Shown: piece after piece, positions 1-7,631 of the stretch
How the letters are laid out: every line of letters begins with the position of its first letter
How positions within the stretch are numbered: position 1 is the stretch's first letter
Virus record (IMG/VR): IMGVR_UViG_3300032224_000728
Span: 1 to 27,935 of that record
Length of the DNA: 27,935 bases
Origin: a virus
Reading direction: 5' to 3' (one strand)
Made by a program: the position numbers and the translations under genes
Notes under the pieces: model-generated
What the model saw: the letters and a program-made list of their open reading frames with translations, nothing else
Databases searched by the model: none
What the model was told of the DNA's origin: nothing

Positions 1-339
1 GTAGATAGTCTTAGACCTCTCTTCCTCTTCCCTTATGTGCGCTGCAAGTTGTTCTTGCAACTTAAAAAACTGGGTGAGCTGGCTGACAATGTCGGCCATG
101 ACTTGGGTTTCGTCAACGGCGACGTATTTCTCTTTCGCCACAGACTTGGGGCTTGCGGCGGGCGCTGTTCCGAAGAGCTTTTGCCAAAAACTTCTGACTT
201 GCTTTGCATCTGAGACAACCTCATCAACAGTTTTCTTGATCTCCATGAAAGACGTTTTGGCGTCTTTGTAGAGTTTGCATCCTTGCTTAATGGCGGCAAC
301 GCAAGCGTTGGCAGCGAAAAGAATTGATAAAGGATCAAT
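1..339 (-). CDS. Phage protein of unknown function, 3' end outside window, likely ATT start
   Basis: An open frame of 113 codons runs from 339 to the left edge without a stop, so the C-terminus is missing. The N-terminus is hydrophobic and small-residue rich (DPLSILFAANACVAAIKQGC), followed by a charged, probably helical stretch ending in EEEERSK. An in-frame TAA lies directly before codon ATT at 339, and this TAA is also the stop of the upstream holin-like gene. The only possible early start is therefore ATT, preceded by a weak GGGG six bases upstream; the first in-frame ATG is codon 32. Starts of the form Met-Asp-Pro are common in small phage proteins of this look, which favours the ATT start or a one-base change from ATG. 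Function is unknown; a position next to a holin-like gene suggests the lysis region. Confidence 0.6.
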   Translation of the reverse strand, partial: MDPLSILFAANACVAAIKQGCKLYKDAKTSFMEIKKTVDEVVSDAKQVRSFWQKLFGTAPAASPKSVAKEKYVAVDETQVMADIVSQLTQFFKLQEQLAAHIREEEERSKTIY

Positions 340-534
340 TTACAGCCCCAAGATCTTTTTGATCAATTCGCCGGCAAAGCCTGGGCCGAGCAGCACAGCG
401 CCGATGACGACGTAGAGCAGATACTCTATGCGCGTCATGCGCTTGTCGCCTTCAACAAATGACTTTTCTATCGCGGTGTAGCGTTGGGCGCAGATCGCCT
501 CATGCACCGCAAAGTCTTTTTCTAAATCGCTCAT
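340..534 (-). CDS. Small holin-like / XhlA-like membrane protein
   Basis: A 64-residue protein with a charged, probably coiled-coil N-terminal half (residues 1-36) and one membrane segment at about 38-55 (YLLYVVIGAVLLGPGFA), ending in a short basic tail (IKKILGL). This is the layout of the XhlA/hemolysin-type phage accessory holins, which sit in the inner membrane and help release the endolysin or depolarise the cell. Its ATG overlaps the TGA of the upstream 54-residue gene (ATGA), so translation is probably coupled. No endolysin is visible in the window; it would lie beyond the left edge. The family call rests on topology and not on a diagnostic motif, so a small tail or membrane accessory protein remains possible. 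Confidence 0.6.
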   Translation of the reverse strand: MSDLEKDFAVHEAICAQRYTAIEKSFVEGDKRMTRIEYLLYVVIGAVLLGPGFAGELIKKILGL

Positions 535-695
535 GATGCTGGTATGACTACTGTCTCAGTTGGTGTTGCTACAGCCGCTGTCTGTGCTTGTGCTTGCGCC
601 ACCACCGCAGCATCATGCGCTGCTTGTTCTTCGGCGGTGTATTCCACCTGTGTGGAAACGCCTGTTTCGCAATTAACTACGATTCTGTGTGTCAT
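531..695 (-). CDS. Small phage protein, 54 residues, tail-region accessory
   Basis: A short gene translating as MTHRIVVNCETGVSTQVEYT at the N-terminus, then an Ala/Gln/Val-rich tail ending VVIPAS. It has a good ribosome site (GAAGGA, laid over the end of the upstream gene, seven bases before ATG) and its TGA overlaps the next ATG as ATGA. The opening pattern (short beta-like strand, an N-C-E-T-G turn, then an acidic and Ala-rich helix) recurs in small phage proteins encoded just after tail fibre genes. I do not know a function. Tight packing with both neighbours and the ribosome site make it a real gene. Confidence 0.7.
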   Translation of the reverse strand: MTHRIVVNCETGVSTQVEYTAEEQAAHDAAVVAQAQAQTAAVATPTETVVIPAS

Positions 696-698
696 TTT

Positions 699-1220
699 TT
701 ATCCTTCGTACATGATGTTTACTGAACCAAGGTCATATGCGTCTGTGCCGTTGGTGGTGGTTATGCGTATAGCGGTTAACGCAGCAGCTAAAGAAATTGA
801 TGCACCCATGTAGTTAATGTTTGCCCCCGCATTTTCCCCTAGCACGCCACTACCCACCCATGTATTACCAGATATATTTGTGATGGTTATTACTCCAGAC
901 CTTATATAAGCTGCCGAACCAACTCCACTTAACCCTATTCCTGCGGTTGGATTTATGATAGTACCGTTAGTTGCTGCTGAACCAATATAACCAGTTGTTG
1001 TATATGTTGTTGATCCAGTGCCTAACTGAATAAGGGGAATAGAAGTACCGTTAGTTGATACGCCACTGAACATCACAGTAATGCGCTTCACCCATGACGG
1101 AATAGAAGTAAAGTCAATGCTTGTACCGCTGGTAGATGCAACAGCAGTGCCAGAGGTAATCCCCAGTACCGCGCCTGAATTGATCGTGACGCTTGCTGAC
1201 CCGTCTAAAACTATGCTCAT
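699..1220 (-). CDS. Tail fibre / virion appendage protein (paralogue of the 2141-2728 gene)
   Basis: A 173-residue Ser/Thr/Gly-rich, predicted all-beta protein with almost no charged residues, typical of phage appendage proteins. Residues from about 28 (ASTSGTSIDFTSIPSWVKRI) and the C-terminus (SLAAALTAIRITTTNGTDAY, ending NIMYEG) closely match the protein at 2141-2728, while the central third differs. The family is common in tailed phages beside fibre genes and is thought to form part of the receptor-contact structure; that role is inferred. The ATG overlaps the upstream TGA (ATGA), with GGGAG seven bases upstream inside the preceding gene. Confidence 0.75.
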   Translation of the reverse strand: MSIVLDGSASVTINSGAVLGITSGTAVASTSGTSIDFTSIPSWVKRITVMFSGVSTNGTSIPLIQLGTGSTTYTTTGYIGSAATNGTIINPTAGIGLSGVGSAAYIRSGVITITNISGNTWVGSGVLGENAGANINYMGASISLAAALTAIRITTTNGTDAYDLGSVNIMYEG

Positions 1221-1438
1221 GGCATGACTCCCTTAATTTCATCTACTGTGGTCGCAGCGTCGATGGCTGTCTGCATGGTTGCGTACTTGGCTCTGACTGC
1301 GGCCCGTGCTTCTTCAGCAGCAACGGCTTCAGATGGAATGGTCGCCTTGATGTCCAAGGGCTTGAACTCTTCAGCACGTGCCTCACGGCGCTTGACGTGA
1401 GCTATTGCCTTGGCTTTGTCTATGTTGATGGTGATCAT
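1217..1438 (-). CDS. Small phage protein, possible tail accessory or assembly protein
   Basis: A 73-residue, charged, mostly helical protein (MITINIDKAKAIAHVKRREA at the start, DAATTVDEIKGVMP at the end). I chose ATG at 1438 over a longer frame because it forms an ATGA overlap with the upstream gene and has GGAG six bases upstream. Similar short proteins (N-terminal K-A-K-x-I-A-H, basic patch, then A-x-E-A-A-R-x-A and a C-terminal T-x-D-E-I-K) occur next to phage tail fibre genes, and some resemble the XkdW family. A chaperone or assembly role for the neighbouring fibres is conceivable but is inference. Confidence 0.7.
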   Translation of the reverse strand: MITINIDKAKAIAHVKRREARAEEFKPLDIKATIPSEAVAAEEARAAVRAKYATMQTAIDAATTVDEIKGVMP

Positions 1439-1686
1439 GCTTGGCTCCGATTTGCAAACCATGCCTCATGGCCAATGCCATAGCCTGCTGGTTCGGTAAA
1501 GTCTGCTTCCCACGCCGCCCAAAATTCATACGATTGAGGCATATCAGATGTGTTAAGAATTAAATATGGCTTTCCTGCTGGGACATCCTTTTGGGCAATA
1601 TCTTCTATTGCCAATCCACATTCCAAAGCAGGGTAAACAATCGCAATTGTTCCGTCGTCATTTGGGTAAATAATCTGTTGTGTCAT
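1435..1686 (-). CDS. Small phage protein of unknown function
   Basis: An 83-residue acidic protein beginning MTQQIIYPNDDGTIAIVYPA and containing a motif like ECGLAIEDIAQKDVPAGKPY, found in small proteins near phage tail genes. ATG at 1686 is preceded by AGAGGG at good spacing, so a longer upstream start is unlikely. The 3' end overlaps the next gene by ATGA. Rich in Trp and Tyr near the C-terminus (FWAAWEADF). It lies among fibre and appendage genes, so a tail-related role is likely, but no catalytic motif is visible. Confidence 0.7.
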   Translation of the reverse strand: MTQQIIYPNDDGTIAIVYPALECGLAIEDIAQKDVPAGKPYLILNTSDMPQSYEFWAAWEADFTEPAGYGIGHEAWFANRSQA

Positions 1687-1696
1687 GTTTGCCCTC

Positions 1697-2137
1697 TTAT
1701 CTAAAAACAGCAACGCCGTTATCAGTTGAATCAGTTGATGAACCAGCTACGTTTGAGGTTAAAAATGTAAACGCCGATGTTGTCAGCGTCCCTTGGCTTA
1801 AGCCGGCTATTGATCCGTTTCTAGTCGTAGTAACTGCTGAATAATTTGCATCAACCAATGCAGAAGCAAAATTAACTGTGTAGTTTCCTGTGCTATTTCT
1901 TGTGACACTTGAAACATTACCAGAGCCTGTTCTTGTGCCTGTTGCGCCAGCAAAACTTACCCAAGCACGGCAGGCGTATGCAGTAGCGGCAGAACCGTAG
2001 CCTGAATTGAATTTCAACACGCCAGCAGAGTCAAAACCCAAAGCTGTAGTGCCGTTGGTTTGGAAGTCCAAAGCTCCAGAGGTGTCAGCGGTCTGGACAA
2101 GACCCGCAGATGTTGAGGCGTTAATCGTTGTTGTCAT
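1697..2137 (-). CDS. Tail appendage / fibre-like virion protein
   Basis: A 146-residue Thr/Ser/Ala/Gly-rich beta-type protein (starts MTTTINASTSAGLVQTADTS). Residues 10-45 contain the TADTSGALDFQTNGTTAL segment that often follows or forms phage fibre shaft and head-domain junctions. The second half (from about residue 56) carries CRAWVSFAGATGTR and alternating strands with small residues. Low charge, no signal peptide and its place between two related appendage genes make it a structural protein, probably part of the receptor-binding apparatus. GAGGG, laid over the end of the upstream gene, serves as ribosome site. Confidence 0.75.
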   Translation of the reverse strand: MTTTINASTSAGLVQTADTSGALDFQTNGTTALGFDSAGVLKFNSGYGSAATAYACRAWVSFAGATGTRTGSGNVSSVTRNSTGNYTVNFASALVDANYSAVTTTRNGSIAGLSQGTLTTSAFTFLTSNVAGSSTDSTDNGVAVFR

Positions 2138-2140
2138 GTA

Positions 2141-2728
2141 TTAGCCCTCGTACAGAATGTTGATTGACCCAGCGTCGAAGGTGTCAGTGCCGTTTACAGT
2201 TGTGATACGGACAGCGGTAAGTGCGGCAGCAAGGGCAATAGAACCTCCACTTATAACAATTGTCGCGCCAGCACCTGATGAAATCATTCCAGTACCAACC
2301 CATGTATTTCCAGTTATATTTGTAAAAATAAACTGCCCTGTTCTAGCGTCTGCCGCGCCACCAAAATATGTACCAAATCCCGTTGTAAATGAAGCCGCAA
2401 CAATACCCGCTGCATTTTGTTGATAACTATATGAAGTTACATATCCTGTGGTTGTATAGGTAGTTGAACCTGTACCAAATTGAACTTGTACTGGTGAAGT
2501 GCTGTTAGTTGATACACCGTTAAACATCACAGTAATACGCTTCACCCAAGCAGGCAAGCCAGTAAAATCAATGCTTGTGCCGCTAGTAGATGCTTGAGCA
2601 GTCGCCAATGTATTTAACGACATTGTGCCGGTGGCTGCTTGGACTGAGATTGTGTTAGTACCAGCAACAGTAGGTACAGACATTGTTACCGCGCCGCTGG
2701 TGTCGCCTGATAGGACAAGAGAACTCAT
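2141..2728 (-). CDS. Tail fibre / virion appendage protein (paralogue of the 699-1220 gene)
   Basis: A 195-residue Ser/Thr/Gly-rich beta protein. From about residue 46 (ASTSGTSIDFTGLPAWVKRI) to TTYTTTGY and again over the last 60 residues (NITGNTWVGTGM to INILYEG) it is nearly the same as the 173-residue protein at 699-1220. The middle (about residues 95-130) is longer and unrelated. The N-terminus (MSSLVLSGDTSGAVTMSVPT) is also a frequent opening of phage fibre proteins. AAAGGAAA precedes the ATG. I infer a duplicated appendage subunit; which partner it attaches to cannot be told from sequence. Confidence 0.75.
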   Translation of the reverse strand: MSSLVLSGDTSGAVTMSVPTVAGTNTISVQAATGTMSLNTLATAQASTSGTSIDFTGLPAWVKRITVMFNGVSTNSTSPVQVQFGTGSTTYTTTGYVTSYSYQQNAAGIVAASFTTGFGTYFGGAADARTGQFIFTNITGNTWVGTGMISSGAGATIVISGGSIALAAALTAVRITTVNGTDTFDAGSINILYEG

Positions 2729-2737
2729 ATATTTCCT

Positions 2738-3469
2738 TTACAAAACAACCCAGCGCGAGCCGGAAGGTAAGGTGACAGTGATGCCGCCGTTGATCGTGAT
2801 CGGGCCAGTGCTCATTGCGTTAAAGCCGCTGCTGACAGTGTAGCTTGTGGTGACAGTTTTGCCGTTTTCCACAAACACTTGGTCAGCGCCGCCGCCTGTT
2901 GCGCCACCACCCAAAGCACCCCAAGCTGATGAATTGTAGCCCTCAAACTTGTTGGTCGTGGAGTTGAAACGAACCATGCCGGTAGTTGGCGTGGGGCGTT
3001 GCACAGTGGTGCCTACGTTCAGTTTGGCGGCTCCTGTGCTTGATAAGCTGAGCTGACCGCCAATTGTGACCGTGGTGGAGAACGACGCCGCGCCAGTGAC
3101 TGATAAGACACCAGTGACTGACAGCGTGGAAAACGAGCCGGTGTTGGGTGTTACGTTACCAATCGGTGGGGGCGACGCCAAAGACAGCGCATCCAAGGGA
3201 ATGGAGATGTTGTCCACGGTGTAGAGCAACACGTCCGCAGCGGTCTTGACCACAAATTTGTATACGGTGGTGTTGATCAACCAGATATTGGCTTGGCCGT
3301 AAGAGTCCAAGATGATCGGGTTGGTGTTGGCCGTACCAGCAGACGAGTCGGTATAGGTAGCGATAGGCGTCGTGGTGCCTCCCGCATACGTGTAGATTTT
3401 GCCGCCAACGAGAGGCAGGCCATCCGTTCCGAAGATCTGCTGTTTGGGGGAGGGGGTTAAACCAGCCAT
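2738..3469 (-). CDS. Tail fibre / tailspike-like protein with N-terminal head-binding-like domain
   Basis: A 243-residue protein. Residues 1-95 (MAGLTPSPKQQIFGTDGLPL, then GGKIYTYAGGTTTP, TYTDSSAGTANTNPIILDSY and GQANIWL) match the general pattern of the head-binding domain of P22-type tailspikes and related fibres, which docks the protein to the tail. Residues 100-165 are a repetitive Ser/Thr/Val shaft. The last 40 residues (SYTVSSGFNAMSTGPITING through SGSRWVVL) are shared with the C-terminus of the 786-residue fibre at 9008-11368. No enzymatic spike body is present, so it is a short fibre or adaptor and not a full depolymerase. GAGGT is its ribosome site, over the end of the upstream gene. 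Confidence 0.75.
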   Translation of the reverse strand: MAGLTPSPKQQIFGTDGLPLVGGKIYTYAGGTTTPIATYTDSSAGTANTNPIILDSYGQANIWLINTTVYKFVVKTAADVLLYTVDNISIPLDALSLASPPPIGNVTPNTGSFSTLSVTGVLSVTGAASFSTTVTIGGQLSLSSTGAAKLNVGTTVQRPTPTTGMVRFNSTTNKFEGYNSSAWGALGGGATGGGADQVFVENGKTVTTSYTVSSGFNAMSTGPITINGGITVTLPSGSRWVVL

Positions 3470-3473
3470 GTGT

Positions 3474-5867
3474 TTACCTCAAGTTGTTTTGATTATCGCC
3501 ACCCAGCAACTTGTTGCGGATAGCTTCACGGGTTTTTGGGCCTTGGCCACCAGTAGACGTTGGGCGCGACGCACGAAGATTATCTTCCAGAGCGGTCAAC
3601 AGGTCGAGCATCTGATCGCGTCTAGCACCTGCTTCAAATTTAGCTTGCGCGCTAGTTGCGCGTTGGGCGATTTCATCAAACGCTGCCGCTTTCTCTTTTG
3701 CTTTGGTGTAGGTTTCCGCAATCCATTGCCGATCCATTGCTTTGTTGGCAATTTGTTTGTCGGTCAATTTGCTGAGTTCAGGCGCGGCTTGTTCCAAGCT
3801 GACGCGGGTTCTGTCCCACATCACTTTTTCTGGTGCGGTCATGTCAAACATTTGGCCAGCCGCCACCTTGCGAGACGCCTCAGACAGCGACGCGGGCTGA
3901 GGCAAACCTTGGCCTTGGGCTGGTTGCTCACCAATGACGACGCCGCCTTTGGTGACTTGCCGGCCAGCGGCCTCGCGAGCGGCTTGCTCTTGCGCGGCTC
4001 TTTCTTCCAAAGCCTTTTGCATGTTGTAGTCAAACTTGCGTTGCTCACCCACGGTACGCATGGTGGACTCGCCGCTAGGCGCTTCCAATTGAGGCGGCAT
4101 GGGTTGCACACCTGTTCTGACTTCAGGTTGGGGTCTAGCGTATGTCCAATTTGGCGTGTAGGCTTGTGGTGGTGGGTTGACCAAAGCGTTGACGGGGTCA
4201 AAGATGGCCAAGTTGGACGTGCCAGGCTGAAGGTTGTTGACAATCGGCTGACGAAAGTCAGGTGGCATGGCTTTAGAGGCTTGGAAACCTGGCTTGGCCA
4301 TGCCTCTGGCCAGCGCGCCGCTTGCAACATTACCTGCCGTTGCGCCTGCAACCATGCCATAGTAAAAAGGAATTCCTGTAGCTTGCGCCAAAGTGCCGCC
4401 CGCTACGCTGGCGTAGCCAGACCGAGGAATTGTTTCGCGCCATACGGGCTCATTCAATACGCCGCTTCTTGAAACTTCAGGATAGTTGGCCGCGACGTTG
4501 CCGATCTTGGCCAAAGTGCCGGTCAATGGTTTGCCTTCAGCGGCCATTTTGGCAATGACTTGCGGGTCAAGTTGGCCAGTTGCAAAGTTGGTGGCGCGCT
4601 CGTAATCGTACGTCTTGGCCAACGCTGTGCGAGCGTTGCGGAAAGCGCCCAACAATTTAGGGTCGTTGCCAATATTTGACTCGATCATGCTTTCCAAAGT
4701 ATTGGCCACGCCCATGTTCATGTCGGCTTTGGCAATTGCTTCAGGCGCAGGCGGCGCAATTCCTTTGGATTGTTGGTTATAAATGGCTTGAGCATCTCGA
4801 CGACGAGCGCGGATACTGTCCACCAAGGTTTTGCCGTCTACGCCTTGAGCGAGCTGTTCTTTAACCGCGTCCAACAACGAATTAGCAGCGGCGGCTTGGC
4901 CAGTGTCACCAACCAAAGGCTGGACACGCATACCTTCCAATTGCGCCATTGTGTCGGCGGTCGGCGCAAGAGACGGTATGTTACGCACCGCGTCGTAAGG
5001 TTTGCTTACTTCGGGACGAGAGCGTGACATTTCAAACGCTTTGGAGTCCAAAGTGGTTGTTGGTGGCAAACCCAAATCTTCTTTGGCTGCCGCAGTAAAT
5101 TTGCCTTGATTGTTTTGCGCTAGCTTAGTGTTTAACGTATCCGAACCTACCGTTGCCACACGCAATTTGTTGCCTGTTGTTGGGTTAGATACCGCTGGAT
5201 TGAGCGCAATACCTAAGTCCAACGCATCCTTGGCCGCGTCAATACGAGGCGCATTCTGATAGCTTTGAAGCGAACGCTCTTGAGCAATACGAGCATTGCG
5301 AGCGGCAAGAGGTGCAGTGGCCATGCTTTTGCCCGCTTGAGCAACATCGCTGGTGGCGCGAAGCGCAGGCGCAAGCGATGCGGTAAACCCCATAGGATTC
5401 ATGTAGGGTGGAATTTTTGACGCTTCAAATGCCTTACCAACGCCTTCAACAGCTTCTTGAGCTATTTGTGTGCGAGGTTGGTATGTAATTTCTTTGCCAA
5501 CAGCACGTTGGAACTCAGGGCCGCCAGCACCGGCCAAATAAGTGACCGGCGCAGAAAGAATGTTTGCGCCAACAGCAAACGGCGTTTCAATTACGCCGGA
5601 TATTTTTTCACGCAACGTCAGCGGCTTTTCAGGCGCGGGTGGTGCCATGTTTGGGTTGACACCTGGTATTTGGTCAACTATTGATTTGCGCGCGCTAGGT
5701 ATTCCGCTAGGCGCGGGTGCGGGTTTGCCACCATCAAGCGCCATTACGTCTTTACCAAAGTCTTTTTGGGCTCGCGCTTGCACCATGTCAGGTGTCAGAT
5801 TATCCGGCGCGTTTTGGTACACATGGCTAGTGCCATCGCTAAATGTGACTGTTATATCGCGGGCCAT
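3474..5867 (-). CDS. Large internal virion / DNA-ejection protein
   Basis: A 797-residue protein starting MARDITVTFSDGTSHVYQNA, followed by TPDMVQARAQKDFGKDV, an N-terminal module seen in phage internal virion proteins. A Pro-rich linker lies at about 45-85. Gly/Ala-rich hydrophobic segments (about 95-115, VGANILSAPVTYLAGAGG, and about 487-523, TLAQATGIPFYYGMVAGATA) could insert in a membrane. The C-terminal 180 residues are Gln/Ala/Arg-rich and helical (EERAAQEQAAREAAGRQ). Size, composition and position after two other ejection-type genes fit the P22 gp16/gp20 role, where head proteins are injected with the DNA to make a channel across the envelope. The start overlaps the upstream stop as TAATG. 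No lytic transglycosylase motif was recognised. Confidence 0.65.
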   Translation of the reverse strand: MARDITVTFSDGTSHVYQNAPDNLTPDMVQARAQKDFGKDVMALDGGKPAPAPSGIPSARKSIVDQIPGVNPNMAPPAPEKPLTLREKISGVIETPFAVGANILSAPVTYLAGAGGPEFQRAVGKEITYQPRTQIAQEAVEGVGKAFEASKIPPYMNPMGFTASLAPALRATSDVAQAGKSMATAPLAARNARIAQERSLQSYQNAPRIDAAKDALDLGIALNPAVSNPTTGNKLRVATVGSDTLNTKLAQNNQGKFTAAAKEDLGLPPTTTLDSKAFEMSRSRPEVSKPYDAVRNIPSLAPTADTMAQLEGMRVQPLVGDTGQAAAANSLLDAVKEQLAQGVDGKTLVDSIRARRRDAQAIYNQQSKGIAPPAPEAIAKADMNMGVANTLESMIESNIGNDPKLLGAFRNARTALAKTYDYERATNFATGQLDPQVIAKMAAEGKPLTGTLAKIGNVAANYPEVSRSGVLNEPVWRETIPRSGYASVAGGTLAQATGIPFYYGMVAGATAGNVASGALARGMAKPGFQASKAMPPDFRQPIVNNLQPGTSNLAIFDPVNALVNPPPQAYTPNWTYARPQPEVRTGVQPMPPQLEAPSGESTMRTVGEQRKFDYNMQKALEERAAQEQAAREAAGRQVTKGGVVIGEQPAQGQGLPQPASLSEASRKVAAGQMFDMTAPEKVMWDRTRVSLEQAAPELSKLTDKQIANKAMDRQWIAETYTKAKEKAAAFDEIAQRATSAQAKFEAGARRDQMLDLLTALEDNLRASRPTSTGGQGPKTREAIRNKLLGGDNQNNLR

Positions 5868-7621
5868 TACCAGTTACTCACGGTTGCGCCGGACTTGGTC
5901 GCCGCAGGCGCGGCAGTGGGTGCAGCTGTCGGCGTTGATTTTTTCAACAACTCACGGGTTGCAGGCGACAATTTCTTTTCAAAGTCTTTGCGGCCAGTAC
6001 CTGTTTCATATTGTTGAGCCAAACTGGTAAGTTGACCACCTAACAGTTCGCGGTATGTCGCAATAACTTGTCTTAACTGTTCAGGGCCGTTGGCCGATTT
6101 GATGTTGTCTGCTGCTTCTTTACGTTCGGTAACGCCGCCGCCGTTTTGAACGACAGCTTTTATAACCTCGGCAGCCACCAATTGCTTGGCCGCGTCAAAA
6201 CTGGTTGGTGCGGCAGAGCCAGTGGCTCTGGCAAATGCGTTGCCTGCGGCGTTCACAATTCGAATATCGGTGTTGGCCAAATCGCCAGCCAACTTATCCA
6301 TAGTTTCCAAGTGATTGAGCGCGGTGTTGTTGGCGGTCACACGTTTAGATGACGGGCCTGCACTAAAGTCTTTAAGCGCAGCGGTTTGCGATGCTACGTC
6401 TTGTTTACCTTGTACAACATTGGTAGCTGCTTGCGCCGCAGTTGTAGTGCCGCCGCCCATAGATATTTCTTGGGCGCGATTCAAAATTTGTGTTCTTGCA
6501 TCGGCGGCTTTTTTGCCCATACCTAACGGCGGCATAGCACCTGTTTGCAAATACACGTTGGCCATCATGTCAATGGTGTCAGGCTTAAAGCTACCTTGAT
6601 CGTAATCTTGCTTATATTTATCTTGAGCCAATTTAAGATGCGCGCGTTGAATGTTAAGTTCAGCTTGCGTTTTGTTAATTTGTGTATCGTAAATTTTACG
6701 ATTTGGATCGTTAGGTGGTAACGCGTCACGTTCTTTGATCAACTGAGCCAATTGACTTGGAGCGTTTTGAGTTTCTTTTTGAATCGCGCTTACATATTGC
6801 GCACGGCGCAAATCGCCTTCAGGCAATGCATCCAATTCAGCTTGCATTCTGGCCAAATTAGTAGGTGTAGCTGGCGCTTTGACATACACATTGCCTGATG
6901 CATCTGCAAGACCGACGTTAGGTATAACGTGAGGTGTTTGCAAAGTCTTGAGTTCAGCTTCTTTTGAAGACATTATTGCTTTTGCGCGGGGGTCTTTCAG
7001 TAATGAAAGTTCAAGAATATCTTTTTTCAACTGAGCAATTTGAGCGGAGCCTGATGCGGGTGCAGGCGCAAGGTTAGCTCCAACAGGGGGTACCACAGGG
7101 GCTATGGGAGTCACCACAGAAGCTACGGAGGGCGCCGCAGGAACAGGGGCAGGCGCAAGTTGGTTAGCCGCAGACGTATCTATGCCATAAGTGCCAGATC
7201 CTAATTTATTAACTGTTTCAGGCTGCTGGCGCATCATTGATGGCATTGCTGGTGCAGTAGGCGTGGCGCTAGGGTTTTGACGATTAACGTAATCTTCAAA
7301 TAATTTCTTGTCTTGAACTGCTTGCATGAGCGTGTAGCCGTGCTGCGCCACATTAGGATCAGGATGCGTTGCCATCATCTTGGCGGCTTCTTCAATATCC
7401 AATGGGCCGCCATTGTCGGCAATGGCTTTTTGCATTTTGTCTACATAATCCGCATTGCGTTGCAATTGTTGCAATTGCATGCCCGCAACTTTTTGCTGAG
7501 TTTCAGCGCCGCGCATTTGTTGTTGCGCGGCCAAAATGTTTTGCACTTGACCGTATTGAGCCAACGGATTATCAAGTTGAATCGGTTGAACGCCAAGTGA
7601 AATTCTGGGGTCGATAGCCAT
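5867..7621 (-). CDS. Internal virion / DNA-ejection protein, Gln/Ala-rich helical
   Basis: A 584-residue protein. The N-terminal 70 residues are helical and Gln-rich (QNILAAQQQMRGAETQQKVA), residues 125-200 are a Pro/Ala/Val low-complexity linker, residues 250-345 a long charged helix (LARMQAELDALPEGDLRRAQ, NKTQAELNIQRAHLKLAQDK), and the C-terminus ends in PTAAPTAAPAATKSG. This matches the style of injected head proteins (P22 gp20/gp16 type) and not of tail tube or enzymes. It lies between the gp7-like gene and the 797-residue ejection protein, with a TAATG overlap to the latter, suggesting a three-component ejection set. The role is inferred from composition and context. Confidence 0.65.
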   Translation of the reverse strand: MAIDPRISLGVQPIQLDNPLAQYGQVQNILAAQQQMRGAETQQKVAGMQLQQLQRNADYVDKMQKAIADNGGPLDIEEAAKMMATHPDPNVAQHGYTLMQAVQDKKLFEDYVNRQNPSATPTAPAMPSMMRQQPETVNKLGSGTYGIDTSAANQLAPAPVPAAPSVASVVTPIAPVVPPVGANLAPAPASGSAQIAQLKKDILELSLLKDPRAKAIMSSKEAELKTLQTPHVIPNVGLADASGNVYVKAPATPTNLARMQAELDALPEGDLRRAQYVSAIQKETQNAPSQLAQLIKERDALPPNDPNRKIYDTQINKTQAELNIQRAHLKLAQDKYKQDYDQGSFKPDTIDMMANVYLQTGAMPPLGMGKKAADARTQILNRAQEISMGGGTTTAAQAATNVVQGKQDVASQTAALKDFSAGPSSKRVTANNTALNHLETMDKLAGDLANTDIRIVNAAGNAFARATGSAAPTSFDAAKQLVAAEVIKAVVQNGGGVTERKEAADNIKSANGPEQLRQVIATYRELLGGQLTSLAQQYETGTGRKDFEKKLSPATRELLKKSTPTAAPTAAPAATKSGATVSNW

Positions 7622-7631
7622 TTTTTAATCC

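Noticed and set aside
33-338. Frame starting TTG at 338 (Ser/Lys/Pro-rich)
   Set aside because: The neighbouring frame read from 339 gives a sensible hydrophobic and helical protein; this one is its shifted shadow.
699-2728. Diversity-generating retroelement variable region in the duplicated appendage genes
   Set aside because: No reverse transcriptase gene and no template repeat with adenine-specific changes is visible in the window; the centres differ in length, which DGRs do not cause.
3399-4472. Long plus-strand open frame (357 codons) opposite the large ejection protein gene
   Set aside because: It is antisense to a well-supported gene, has an odd composition rich in Arg, Leu, Cys and Trp, and no ribosome site; it is a shadow frame of GC-biased codons.
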